Source of the DNA: CAIWHR01 sp963734055
Lineage (GTDB): Bacteria > Pseudomonadota > Gammaproteobacteria > Burkholderiales > Casimicrobiaceae
Assembly: GCA_963734055.1 (NCBI GenBank)
Contig: CAVTFQ010000007.1
Span: 62,001-126,000 of the forward strand
DNA length: 64,000 nt
Reading direction: 5' to 3'
The position numbers and the translations under genes were made by a program. Below, piece after piece: positions 9,290-19,719 of this stretch (position 1 is the first letter of the stretch; each line of letters opens with the position of its first letter). A model generated the notes under the pieces. That model was not told the origin of the DNA. It searched no databases and was given only the letters and a program-made list of their open reading frames with translations.

Positions 9290-9660
9290 CACGGCAATCG
9301 CCGCGTCGACTCCGAGCGCGTGAGCAGGGTCATCGCGCGCTCGATCGGTATGCGGGCGAAGTTGTGCTCGCGATCGAGCCACTCGTAGCTGTCGATCTGG
9401 CGCGCCTTCTCGGCGCGAAATCGCGCGATGTCCTGCGCGGGATCGGGTTCCAGGCGCACGGGTCCCGCAATGGAGACGGCAGTCCCTCTCGGGGCGGCGG
9501 GGCGAGCCGTCGAGCCGGAGCCGACGTGCAAGACGATCAGTGCCGCGAGCAGCGCGAGCCCGACGGCGCCCACGACGGACAGTGCACCGAGCACAATGCC
9601 CGCGATGCTCACACGATCTGGCGCGTAACCTGGATCCGGCGTTCGAGCGGCGTCAGCCAT
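9289..9660 (-). CDS. small single-span membrane protein of the act-cta cluster
   Basis: A 123-residue protein with one strong membrane helix (about 20-45) followed by a soluble tail containing LEPDPAQDIARFRAEK and SYEWLDREHNFARIPIERAM. Similar tails, with the SYGWVDR-IARIPIDRAM pattern, are familiar from hypothetical proteins in proteobacterial cytochrome oxidase clusters; this is recollection rather than a search result. Position between actF and the SCO chaperone, with overlaps of 8 and 1 bp, suggests an assembly factor or accessory subunit. The ATG at 9660 was chosen over 9735 because the upstream residues lie inside actF. Confidence 0.68.
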   Translation of the reverse strand: MADAARTPDPGYAPDRVSIAGIVLGALSVVGAVGLALLAALIVLHVGSGSTARPAAPRGTAVSIAGPVRLEPDPAQDIARFRAEKARQIDSYEWLDREHNFARIPIERAMTLLTRSESTRRLP

Positions 9661-10789
9661 GTGCAAGCGCCTGGCTGCGCGATGAAGCTTCGAGCGGACT
9701 CGGAATGCGCGCCGCGATCGCGACAACCGCGGCAAGCCATAGTCCGCCCTGCGCGATGAGAGCCGCGAAGTCGAGCCAGTGCAACGCGAATCCGTCGCGG
9801 TGCAAGGAAGGTGACACGAGCCAGAACATGTCGAGCCACTGGCCGGCCAGCACGAGCAAACAGATGCACGCGAGCAGCGGCGGACTGCGCTTCACTCGCC
9901 GAAACAGCATGGCGAAGACCGGGAGGACGAAGTTGAGCACTCCCGCGGCGAGGCCGAGCCACAGCCAGCTGGTCTGCATGCGGGGGGCGTACCAGTCGGT
10001 TTCCCGCGGCAGGTCCTCGCCCCACACGATGAAGAACTGAGTGAATGCGATGTACGCCCACATCATCGCGAACGTCAGCAGCAGGTTGCCGAGATCCTGG
10101 AAATCGCGCGGACCCGCGAGACCGTCGCGCCGGCGAGCGGAGTCGAGCACCGCGAAAGGCACGGCGAAGGCGAACGCGGCGAGGAACTGGGCGACACCGA
10201 GACGAACTCCGATCGCGCTGGAGCTCCAAAGCGGCGCGAGAGAGGCTATCCAGTCATAGGCCGCGAAGGTTATCGTGCCGAGGTACACGAGCAGACCGGT
10301 GACGGCAAGGCGCCGGCGCGACGGCTCGTCGCCGGACCGCAGGCGACGATGCAACGCCAGCGCCATGGCACTCCACGCAACGAGCGACACCCCGTTGCGC
10401 AGCAGGAAGCCCGGGCGATTCAGGTACCAGCTCTTCGCCCGCAAGACCTCGCTGTGCGCGACGGCGTCGGCCCGCGCCCACGCGAACAGATGGGGCAGAC
10501 CGAAGGCCAGTGGAACGGCCAGCAGCGCGATCAGCGGAAGGGTGAGATTGGCGGATTCGAGTGCGGGCCGCAGCACGAATCCCCAGTGTCCGCCGGTGAG
10601 CTCGTGGATCATCACGTCCAGCATCGAGGCAAGCGCAATGCCGAGCAGAAAGAGCCATGTCACCAGCCACGCCTCGAAGAAACGCGGCGGGTCGTTCCAA
10701 CCGCCCACGACGGACACGAACATCGCGATCATGCCCAGCGCTCCCGCACGGCGCGACAACGGCGGAAGGTCGTGCCACGCGAGCTTCAC
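9653..10789 (-). CDS. actF: alternative complex III membrane subunit ActF (NrfD-like)
   Basis: A 378-residue integral membrane protein with about ten helices, of the NrfD/ActC-ActF family. In alternative complex III, ActF is the second quinol-side membrane subunit and lies beside ActC. Recognisable parts are GGHWGFVLRPALESANLTLP and the AYDWIASLAPLWSSSAIGV segment, both typical of ActF. It overlaps actE by 4 bp and the small membrane protein by 8 bp. The length matches the family. Confidence 0.88.
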   Translation of the reverse strand: MKLAWHDLPPLSRRAGALGMIAMFVSVVGGWNDPPRFFEAWLVTWLFLLGIALASMLDVMIHELTGGHWGFVLRPALESANLTLPLIALLAVPLAFGLPHLFAWARADAVAHSEVLRAKSWYLNRPGFLLRNGVSLVAWSAMALALHRRLRSGDEPSRRRLAVTGLLVYLGTITFAAYDWIASLAPLWSSSAIGVRLGVAQFLAAFAFAVPFAVLDSARRRDGLAGPRDFQDLGNLLLTFAMMWAYIAFTQFFIVWGEDLPRETDWYAPRMQTSWLWLGLAAGVLNFVLPVFAMLFRRVKRSPPLLACICLLVLAGQWLDMFWLVSPSLHRDGFALHWLDFAALIAQGGLWLAAVVAIAARIPSPLEASSRSQALAHG

Positions 10790-11469
10790 CGAAAGCCCCG
10801 CTCGGGCAGAGTCGATCCGCGGGAGCCCGCCGGAGCCGCATTGTCGAGGCGCGCGCGATCTTCACCGCTCAGTCGGGCCGCCGGCGCGTGCTGGCTCAAC
10901 TGAAGCGCGCGGATGTACGCCACGATGGCGAGCCGGTCGGAGACCGGCACTCGCGTCGCGTACGAATGCATGGCGCCGTAGCCGTAGGTAATGACCGCGT
11001 AGAAGTGTGCGTCGCTTGCCGCGCGCAGGCGGTCGGAATGAAAGGACGGCGGATGCGGGAATCCGCGTCGTGCGACCATGCCATCGCCATCGCCGGCAAC
11101 GCTGTGGCACGGCGAGCAGAAGATGTCGAAGCGCTCGCGACCGCGCGCGAGCAACCGCCCCGTGAAAGGAGGCAGCGCGATCTGCGCCGCGGCGCCGGAA
11201 GGCCGGAGACCTTCGCGGATCGCGGCGAGCGGCGGGACTTCCGGCGCAGGCTCGACCGTGCCTAGCCGGCCGCTGCTGGTCCCCGCCAAGGTGCCCTCGC
11301 TCCGGAGGACCGTTCCGGCCACCGGAGGCCGCGATGCCCGACCGTCGCTCCACAGCGCGCTTTGCGCGAGAGGCTTGTACCGCGGCTGGTCGTACATGTC
11401 GCGAAACGTACGCTCGCAGCCGGCGAGCAGCATCAACGTGCACAACGCGAGCTGCCGCATTGCCCTCAT
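10786..11469 (-). CDS. actE: alternative complex III monoheme cytochrome c lipoprotein ActE
   Basis: A 227-residue lipoprotein with one c-type heme. The N-terminus MRAMRQLALCTLMLLAGCER is a lipoprotein signal with lipobox LAGC. The heme motif CSPCH lies near residue 118 in FDIFCSPCHSVAGDGDG. A conserved MYDQPRYKPL stretch near residue 25 is typical of the family. In the complex ActE receives electrons from the pentaheme ActA side and hands them on to the oxidase. Both ends overlap neighbours by 4 bp, which fixes the start at 11469 rather than at upstream in-frame codons. Confidence 0.9.
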   Translation of the reverse strand: MRAMRQLALCTLMLLAGCERTFRDMYDQPRYKPLAQSALWSDGRASRPPVAGTVLRSEGTLAGTSSGRLGTVEPAPEVPPLAAIREGLRPSGAAAQIALPPFTGRLLARGRERFDIFCSPCHSVAGDGDGMVARRGFPHPPSFHSDRLRAASDAHFYAVITYGYGAMHSYATRVPVSDRLAIVAYIRALQLSQHAPAARLSGEDRARLDNAAPAGSRGSTLPERGFR

Positions 11470-12002
11470 ACGGGAACCGCGATCACGCGCAACGGGCAGA
11501 GGCGCGCGAGGAAGTCGTGAGTCCCCTCCGGGTCGAATGCCGCATCGCTCGAGCGGACGCTCACGAAGAACCGGTTGCGCGATGCAAGGTCGAAGTCGCG
11601 AGCGTTGAAGACCGGATGGTGCAACCGCGGCAGCCCGTTCAGGAGCAGCATGCCGAAGAAGGCCGCGAGCGCAGCGCCGAGGATGGTCAGCTCGAACGTG
11701 GGCGGCACGAACACCGGCCAGCTGTTGAGCGGCCGGCCGCCCGAGTTGATCGGATAGTCGATCACCGCGCTGTACCATTGCAGGAAATAGATGCCGGCGC
11801 CGCCGAGCAGGCCTCCGATCAATGTGCACAGAGGCACCCGATTGCGCTTGAAGCCAAGCGCCTCGGCGAGTCCGTCCACGGGGTACGGGGCGTAAGCGTC
11901 GACCTCGACATAGCGTGCGCGGCACTGCGCGACGGCGTCGAGCAACGCCGCGGGGTCGGCGAACTCCGCCAGCAGCGCGTACAGAGGAGGTGACGTGGTC
12001 AT
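11466..12002 (-). CDS. actD: alternative complex III subunit ActD (DUF3341)
   Basis: A 178-residue protein of the DUF3341/ActD family with two membrane helices (about 58-78 and 98-120) and an N-terminal cytoplasmic domain (LYALLAEFADPAALLDAV, then VDAYAPYPVDGL). It is a structural subunit packing against ActC and ActF and has no cofactor. The start at 12002 is set by the ATGA overlap with actC and by the family N-terminus; the longer frame to 12338 is antisense-like sequence within actC. Confidence 0.9.
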   Translation of the reverse strand: MTTSPPLYALLAEFADPAALLDAVAQCRARYVEVDAYAPYPVDGLAEALGFKRNRVPLCTLIGGLLGGAGIYFLQWYSAVIDYPINSGGRPLNSWPVFVPPTFELTILGAALAAFFGMLLLNGLPRLHHPVFNARDFDLASRNRFFVSVRSSDAAFDPEGTHDFLARLCPLRVIAVPV

Positions 12003-13365
12003 GCGCCTGCGGACGCGCGGAGCGGCCTGTTGCGCGCTTCCGTGCGCAGCTCGGACATCGAGATCGCCGGCAGAAAGCGAAGGAACAGCAGGAACATGAG
12101 CGCAAAGAGGCCGACCGACCCGGCCAAGGTCGCGAGATCCCAGAACGTCGGATAGAACATGTGCCACGACGACGGCAGGAAATCGCGCTCCAGGCTGCCG
12201 ACGATGATCATGAAACGCTCGAGCCACATGCCGACGAGCACGACCAGGCCGAGCACGAACAGGGAAAGCGGGTGGTGGCGCACACGGGCCGACCAGAGCG
12301 CCTGCGGGACGATCACGTTGCACAGGACCACCGCCCACGCGACCGGAGCGTAGGGGCCGAAATAGCGGTTCTGGACCATCGCGATCTCATAGCGATCGGC
12401 GCTGTAATACGCGTTGAATGCCTCGACGAGATAGCTGTAAGCGACGATCAGCCCGGTCACCAGCAGCAGCGTGGCCATCTTCGCGAGATGACGCTGCGTG
12501 ATGAAGTCGCGCAGCCGGAAGGCGGCGCGCAATGGCACCGCGATCACGAGCGCCATGGCAAAACCCGAGTACAGCGCACCGTCGACGAAGTAGGGAGGGA
12601 AGATGGTCGAATGCCAGCCGGGCACCAGTCCATAGGAGAAATCGAGCGACACGACGGTGTGCACCGAGATCACGAGCGGCGTGGCGAGCCCGGCCATCAG
12701 CAGGTAGGCCGTCTCGAAGCGATGCCAGTGCCGGGCCTCGCCGCGCCAGCCGAGCGCGAACAGGCCGTAGGCGATCTGACTCGTGCGCGAGGTCGCGCGG
12801 TCGCGCAGCGTCGCGAGGTCGGGGAGGAGGCCCATGTACCAGAACAGGACCGACACGATGATGTAGGCCGAAATCGCGAAGATGTCCCACACCAGCGGAC
12901 TGCGCCACTGCGGCCAGAGGTTCATCACGTTCGGATACGGCATCAGCCAGTAGAAGAACCACGGGCGGCCGAGGTGGAGGATCGGCATCAGTCCGGCCAT
13001 CGCCACGGCAAAGATGGTCATCGCCTCGGCGAAGCGGTTGATCGAGGTTCGCCAATGCTGGCGCAGCAACAGGAGGAACGCCGAGATGAACGTCCCGGCA
13101 TGGCCGATTCCGACCCACCACACGAAGTTGGTCAGCGCGAACGCCCAGGCCACCGGCTGGTTGATGCCCCAGATACCCACGCCGACCGCGAACAGGTAAC
13201 TGATGGCGACGAGAAACAGCAGGGAAAGGGCGGCGCTCGTGGCGAAACCGACGTAGTAGCCCCAGTGCATCGGCCGGTCGAGCACCAGGTCCGCGATCTT
13301 GTCGGTGAGGATGGCCCCGGTGTAGCGTTGCCCGGGCGACGGCTGCAGCGTACCGGCGTCCGCGC

Positions 13366-13369
<4 letters not shown>
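11999..13369 (-). CDS. actC: alternative complex III quinol-binding membrane subunit ActC (NrfD-like)
   Basis: A 456-residue polytopic protein of the NrfD/PsrC family with about ten helices. ActC holds the quinol oxidation site next to the ActB iron-sulfur domain. Diagnostic stretches are NFVWWVGIGHAGTFISA, LHLGRPWFFYWLMPYPN and VVSLDFSYGLVPGWHSTIF. The gene overlaps actB and actD by 4 bp each. The start at 13369 matches the family N-terminus, and the open frame extending to 14362 is a shadow of actB. Confidence 0.93.
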
Positions 13370-16362
<2,993 letters not shown>

Positions 16363-16379
16363 CGAAGTCGTCGGAGCGG

Positions 16380-17030
16380 TCAGCGATGACAGGTGGAGCA
16401 ATCCGTGAGCTCGCGCGTGGTGCGCAGGCCGTATGCCTTGAGCAGCTCCGCCCCCCGCGCGGCCTGATCGGGCGGCGGCCGCCATTGCATGTCAAAGATC
16501 CGATCGGGGGGACGCAGGTGCGCTTCGGGCCTGCGGTGGCAGTCGAGGCACCACTGCATGTAAAGAGACGCGACACGCCGCATCAGCGGCATGCGATCGA
16601 CCGATCCGTGGCAAGTGCTGCAGCCTATGCCCTTGGCGATGTGGATGCTGTGGTCGAAGTAGACGAAGTCGGGCAGATCGTGCACTCGGTTCCACGCCAA
16701 GGGCGCACCGCCTGCATATCCGGCGCGGAGCGGTGCCAGGACCGCGGCATCGTTGAACAGGATCGAATGACAGGTCATGCAGGTCGCGAGCGGCGGCACG
16801 CCGGCGAACGACGAGGTTTCGACCGATGCATGGCAATAGCGGCAGTCGATGCCGTCATCGCGGACATGGTGTTCGTGGCTGAACGGAATCGGCTGCCTGA
16901 TCGGGTCGTCCAGTGGGGCATCGCCGCGCGCGTTGACCCGATACGCGATGGCGGCGCCCACGATCGCCACGGCCGTCGCCAACGTGCCGATGCGGAGCAC
17001 GAAGACCCAACTTCGCGAGAAGACCTGCAC
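16380..17030 (-). CDS. actA: alternative complex III pentaheme cytochrome c ActA
   Basis: A 216-residue membrane-anchored cytochrome, first gene of the respiratory operon. An N-terminal helix (about 10-30) anchors it, and five heme-binding motifs follow in order: CRYCH, CMTCH, CSTCH, CLDCH and a C-terminal CSTCHR. FSHEHH and FDHSIHI supply distal histidines. The size and five-heme count match ActA. The start is a GTG at 17030, directly before the membrane helix; no strong ribosome site is visible, so the start is less sure than the product. Confidence 0.92.
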   Translation of the reverse strand: MQVFSRSWVFVLRIGTLATAVAIVGAAIAYRVNARGDAPLDDPIRQPIPFSHEHHVRDDGIDCRYCHASVETSSFAGVPPLATCMTCHSILFNDAAVLAPLRAGYAGGAPLAWNRVHDLPDFVYFDHSIHIAKGIGCSTCHGSVDRMPLMRRVASLYMQWCLDCHRRPEAHLRPPDRIFDMQWRPPPDQAARGAELLKAYGLRTTRELTDCSTCHR

Positions 17031-17640
17031 GGCAGCGAGCGATCCGGTGGGAGGTCACGCACGCATCCTCCGTGCCATCGGCGCCGTGCGGAGGGTCGGC
17101 GCCTGTGCACCCGGAGTTGGGGGGCCGGCGTTCGCGCGTCATCCGCGGCACGTCGCCCGTGGATGTTGAAAACTTTGCCAGCAGAAATTGCCGAGCTTGC
17201 GTCGTTCGCGTCGAGGCGCGCACCGGCGCTGCGCTCTCGGCGCCAGGATGCATTGGGGCAAAAGTATCGGCTTGGAACGCCGGTGCAGTTCTTGCGGCCA
17301 GTTCGGAATCCGGTTGGCGGAGGTGATGCGATGTGCGAGATGCCTGGCGGCTCGAACGGGGTGAAGGCTTCGGTCATCGGTGCGACCTCGGCGCGGCCGG
17401 GGATCGGCCGCAACGCCCTGCGGTTTGCGGGCGTCAAGGCAGGTCTGAAATGCCGCCACCCCGAGCGCCGTGGCGTCGCGCCTCCCGGATCGCGTCGCTC
17501 CGATCGCCGTTGCCTGCGGACGCCTCTGCCTGCGCGGATTGCCGGCGATCAGGGGCTCGCCGCAGTTTCAGGCGCATAGGCCGTCAGGGGTCGGTGTCGT
17601 GGCCGCTCGCGCTCGATTTCGGGAGAATCCGAGGTCGGCA
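17031..17640. other. gene-free region between divergent units
   Basis: About 610 bp without a convincing gene. Frames crossing it are shadows or have composition unlike the neighbours. The part near 17157-17200 is locally less GC-rich than its surroundings and would suit the promoter of the minus-strand act-cta operon, but I cannot define -35/-10 boxes. No repeat or terminator is evident. Confidence 0.35.
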
Positions 17641-18192
17641 TTGCCGGTGAGCCAGTCTCGCGGCGAGCCCGGCGGGCGGCTTGCGCGCTTGCACGTTGTC
17701 TTTCCCGTCGGCCACTTCGTCATCAGCGCACTGTTCGTCCTGTGCGCGGCGGCACTGATCGTGGGCGGCGGATACGAGTTATGGCATGCGGCAGACCCGT
17801 GGTCGGAAGTCACGGTCGGACAGCGCGTCGACGGGGTGCTGCGAACGATCGCGTTGCTCACCGTTGCGGTTGCCGCGCTGGAGCTCGGGCAAACGATCCT
17901 GGAGGAGGAAGTCCAGCGCCGCGCGCACATGAGCGCCCCCACGCGCGTCCGCCGCTTCCTGTCACGTTTCATGATCGTGCTCGTCGTCTCGCTCTCGATC
18001 GAAGGCCTCGTGGTCGTCTTCAAATTCAGCAACGAAGCGCCCGAGCGGCTTCCGTACGCCGCCGCGATCGGCCTCATGGCGGCGGCGCTGCTGTTCTCGT
18101 GGGGCGCCTTCCTGTGGTTCAACCGCAACGTCGAGCTGCTCGAGCCCGAGGCGATGGAACAGGCGAAAGGCGAAGACAAGAAGCTGGATTGA
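17641..18192 (+). CDS. hypothetical multi-span membrane protein
   Basis: A 183-residue protein with four hydrophobic segments: HFVISALFVLCAAALIVGGG, a segment around TIALLTVAVAALELGQTI, FMIVLVVSLSIEGLVVVF, and AAAIGLMAAALLFSWGAFLW. The C-terminus is charged (EQAKGEDKKLD). I do not recognise a named family. The TTG at 17641 was selected because gagg sits 6 bp upstream; a GTG at 17647 is equally possible, and the open frame extends back to 17470 with arginine-rich sequence that looks non-coding. It is transcribed away from the act operon and stands alone. Confidence 0.55.
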   Translation: MPVSQSRGEPGGRLARLHVVFPVGHFVISALFVLCAAALIVGGGYELWHAADPWSEVTVGQRVDGVLRTIALLTVAVAALELGQTILEEEVQRRAHMSAPTRVRRFLSRFMIVLVVSLSIEGLVVVFKFSNEAPERLPYAAAIGLMAAALLFSWGAFLWFNRNVELLEPEAMEQAKGEDKKLD

Positions 18193-18432
18193 AGGCCGCC
18201 CCGGAAATATCGACCGGTCGGCTGCGGCCGAGACCGTCGTCCGCCTGAACGGTACGCGACCCCGCCGAACGTCGACCAGCGCTCACGGCGCCGGCTGGCT
18301 CTGCGGCGCGTGCCAGAGGCTGCCGCGGAGCCGAAACTCGCGATCGTCCTGGCCGCGCATGCGAAATGACTTAAGCCTATGAAAACGCGGAGTTCCGTGC
18401 TAACATGTTCTTTTGTTGGCTCCTGCTCCGAA

Positions 18433-18524
18433 ATGGAGTAGCTGCCTCATGAATATCAACGACTTGCGTTAGCGCGAGTCGCCGCCGGGTGGGTGTGGGC
18501 CAGTTTTTTTCGTGGCTTCGCCAT
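18433..18524 (+). promoter_or_regulatory. candidate structured leader upstream of the secreted protein gene
   Basis: The stretch includes ATGGAGTAGC, then ATCAACG, a GC-rich part, a 7-T run near 18505-18511 and a short perfect hairpin TGGC-TTC-GCCA. A GGAGTAGC box followed by ATCAAC recalls the manganese-responsive yybP-ykoY riboswitch, but the pairing was not verified and the next gene is not a manganese exporter. The region also contains a tiny ORF, so a peptide attenuator is another reading. Confidence 0.22.
18449..18472 (+). CDS. possible 7-residue leader ORF (MNINDLR)
   Basis: ATG to TAG encodes MNINDLR. A purine-rich ATGGAG lies 10 bp upstream of the ATG, close enough to act as a ribosome site. 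A T-run follows about 35 bp after the stop. These features fit a leader peptide, but such a short ORF can arise by chance and no repeated regulatory codon is present. Confidence 0.2.
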   Translation: MNINDLR

Positions 18525-18663
18525 GTCCGGCCCTAGGTCTGGACCGGCGGGAACCCGTATCCCCCGCGCCAGTCACGTTTCGGGCATGTCCGGCACGCCG
18601 GACGGAAGAGGGAAGGCCGATCGGCGGCGACAGCGGCCGGGCGGTCCGCATCAGGAGCTCCGT

Positions 18664-19668
18664 ATGGCATCTCGTGGTTTCATCGCCCGCGCGTCGAGCG
18701 CGCTCGCTTTCACCCTTGCCATAGCTGCGACGGCGCCGACCTCGGCCGCCATGCTCACCTACGATCTCGGCGCAAGCTGTGTCAGCGCGACTCTCTCGGG
18801 ACGCACGATCGTGTGCAACGACGGCACGCGAATCGCGCTCGACTCGAGCGTGACGCCGAGCTGCCCGCAGTTCGCGCTCGCGCATTCCGGTTCGACCTAC
18901 GCGCTGGTCTGCGCGGTGCCGAACGCGACCGGGCTCTGGTGGCGACCCGACGAGGAGGGCCGCGGCACGTGGCTCTCGCACCAGGGCGACACGATCTTCG
19001 CCGTCGACTACGCCTACGACGCCACCGGCCAGCCGCGCTGGCGCACGATGATCGCGGTCAAGCGCGACGACGGCGTGTTCGCCGGAGAGGTGTACGAGAC
19101 GCGCGGACCGTCATTCTCCGCAGGCACGTTCGACGCGCAGGCCGTCGCGCCGAGCCAGATCGGTCCCGGGTGGCTCGTCCAGGACGACGCCGATCATGTG
19201 CGCGTCAACATGTCCGAAGGCGTGGCCCGCGCACTGACGCGCCAGACCTTTGGCAAGTTGCCTGAGTGCTCGTTCGGCCTCACCGCCGATCCCGCGACCT
19301 CGACCAACTACACGGACTTGTGGTGGAATCCGAGCGAGTCGGGATGGGGCATCAATCTCGCGCATCAGGGCGACACGATCTTCGCCGCCTGGTACACGTA
19401 CGCCGTCGAGGGCACGCCGCTCTTTCTCGTCGCGACGCTCAACAAGACCGCGCCGGCGGAGTATGCGGGCGATCTCTATCGCGCAACAGGGCCGGCCGGC
19501 GCGACGATGCACGCGAGCGCGGTCGGCACGGCGAACCTCGCCTTCCTGAACGGCAATAGCGCCACGCTGACGGCGAACGTGCAGCTTCCGGGCATGACGG
19601 CCCCGATGACGCGGACCAGGGGCATCACGCGGCAGATCTTCGCCGCGCCCGGCGCGCTCTGCCGATAG
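18664..19668 (+). CDS. secreted protein with duplicated WW-P-E-G-LHQGDTIF motif
   Basis: A 334-residue exported protein of unknown function. The signal peptide ends around ATAPTSAA (residues 20-28). Two similar units follow: WWRPDEEGRGTWLSHQGDTIFA near residue 82 and LWWNPSESGWGINLAHQGD near residue 220, each followed by an aromatic-rich beta-strand segment. The NPSESGWG-type unit is common in secreted proteobacterial proteins of unknown role. Several cysteine pairs suggest disulfides. The ATG at 18664 has gagct upstream and puts the signal peptide first. It is convergent with the large exoprotein gene. Confidence 0.7.
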   Translation: MASRGFIARASSALAFTLAIAATAPTSAAMLTYDLGASCVSATLSGRTIVCNDGTRIALDSSVTPSCPQFALAHSGSTYALVCAVPNATGLWWRPDEEGRGTWLSHQGDTIFAVDYAYDATGQPRWRTMIAVKRDDGVFAGEVYETRGPSFSAGTFDAQAVAPSQIGPGWLVQDDADHVRVNMSEGVARALTRQTFGKLPECSFGLTADPATSTNYTDLWWNPSESGWGINLAHQGDTIFAAWYTYAVEGTPLFLVATLNKTAPAEYAGDLYRATGPAGATMHASAVGTANLAFLNGNSATLTANVQLPGMTAPMTRTRGITRQIFAAPGALCR

Positions 19669-19719
19669 CGGCGCGAGCGGCGAGCGACAAGCGCCTGGGA
19701 ACGTGCGCCGTGGCGCTGC

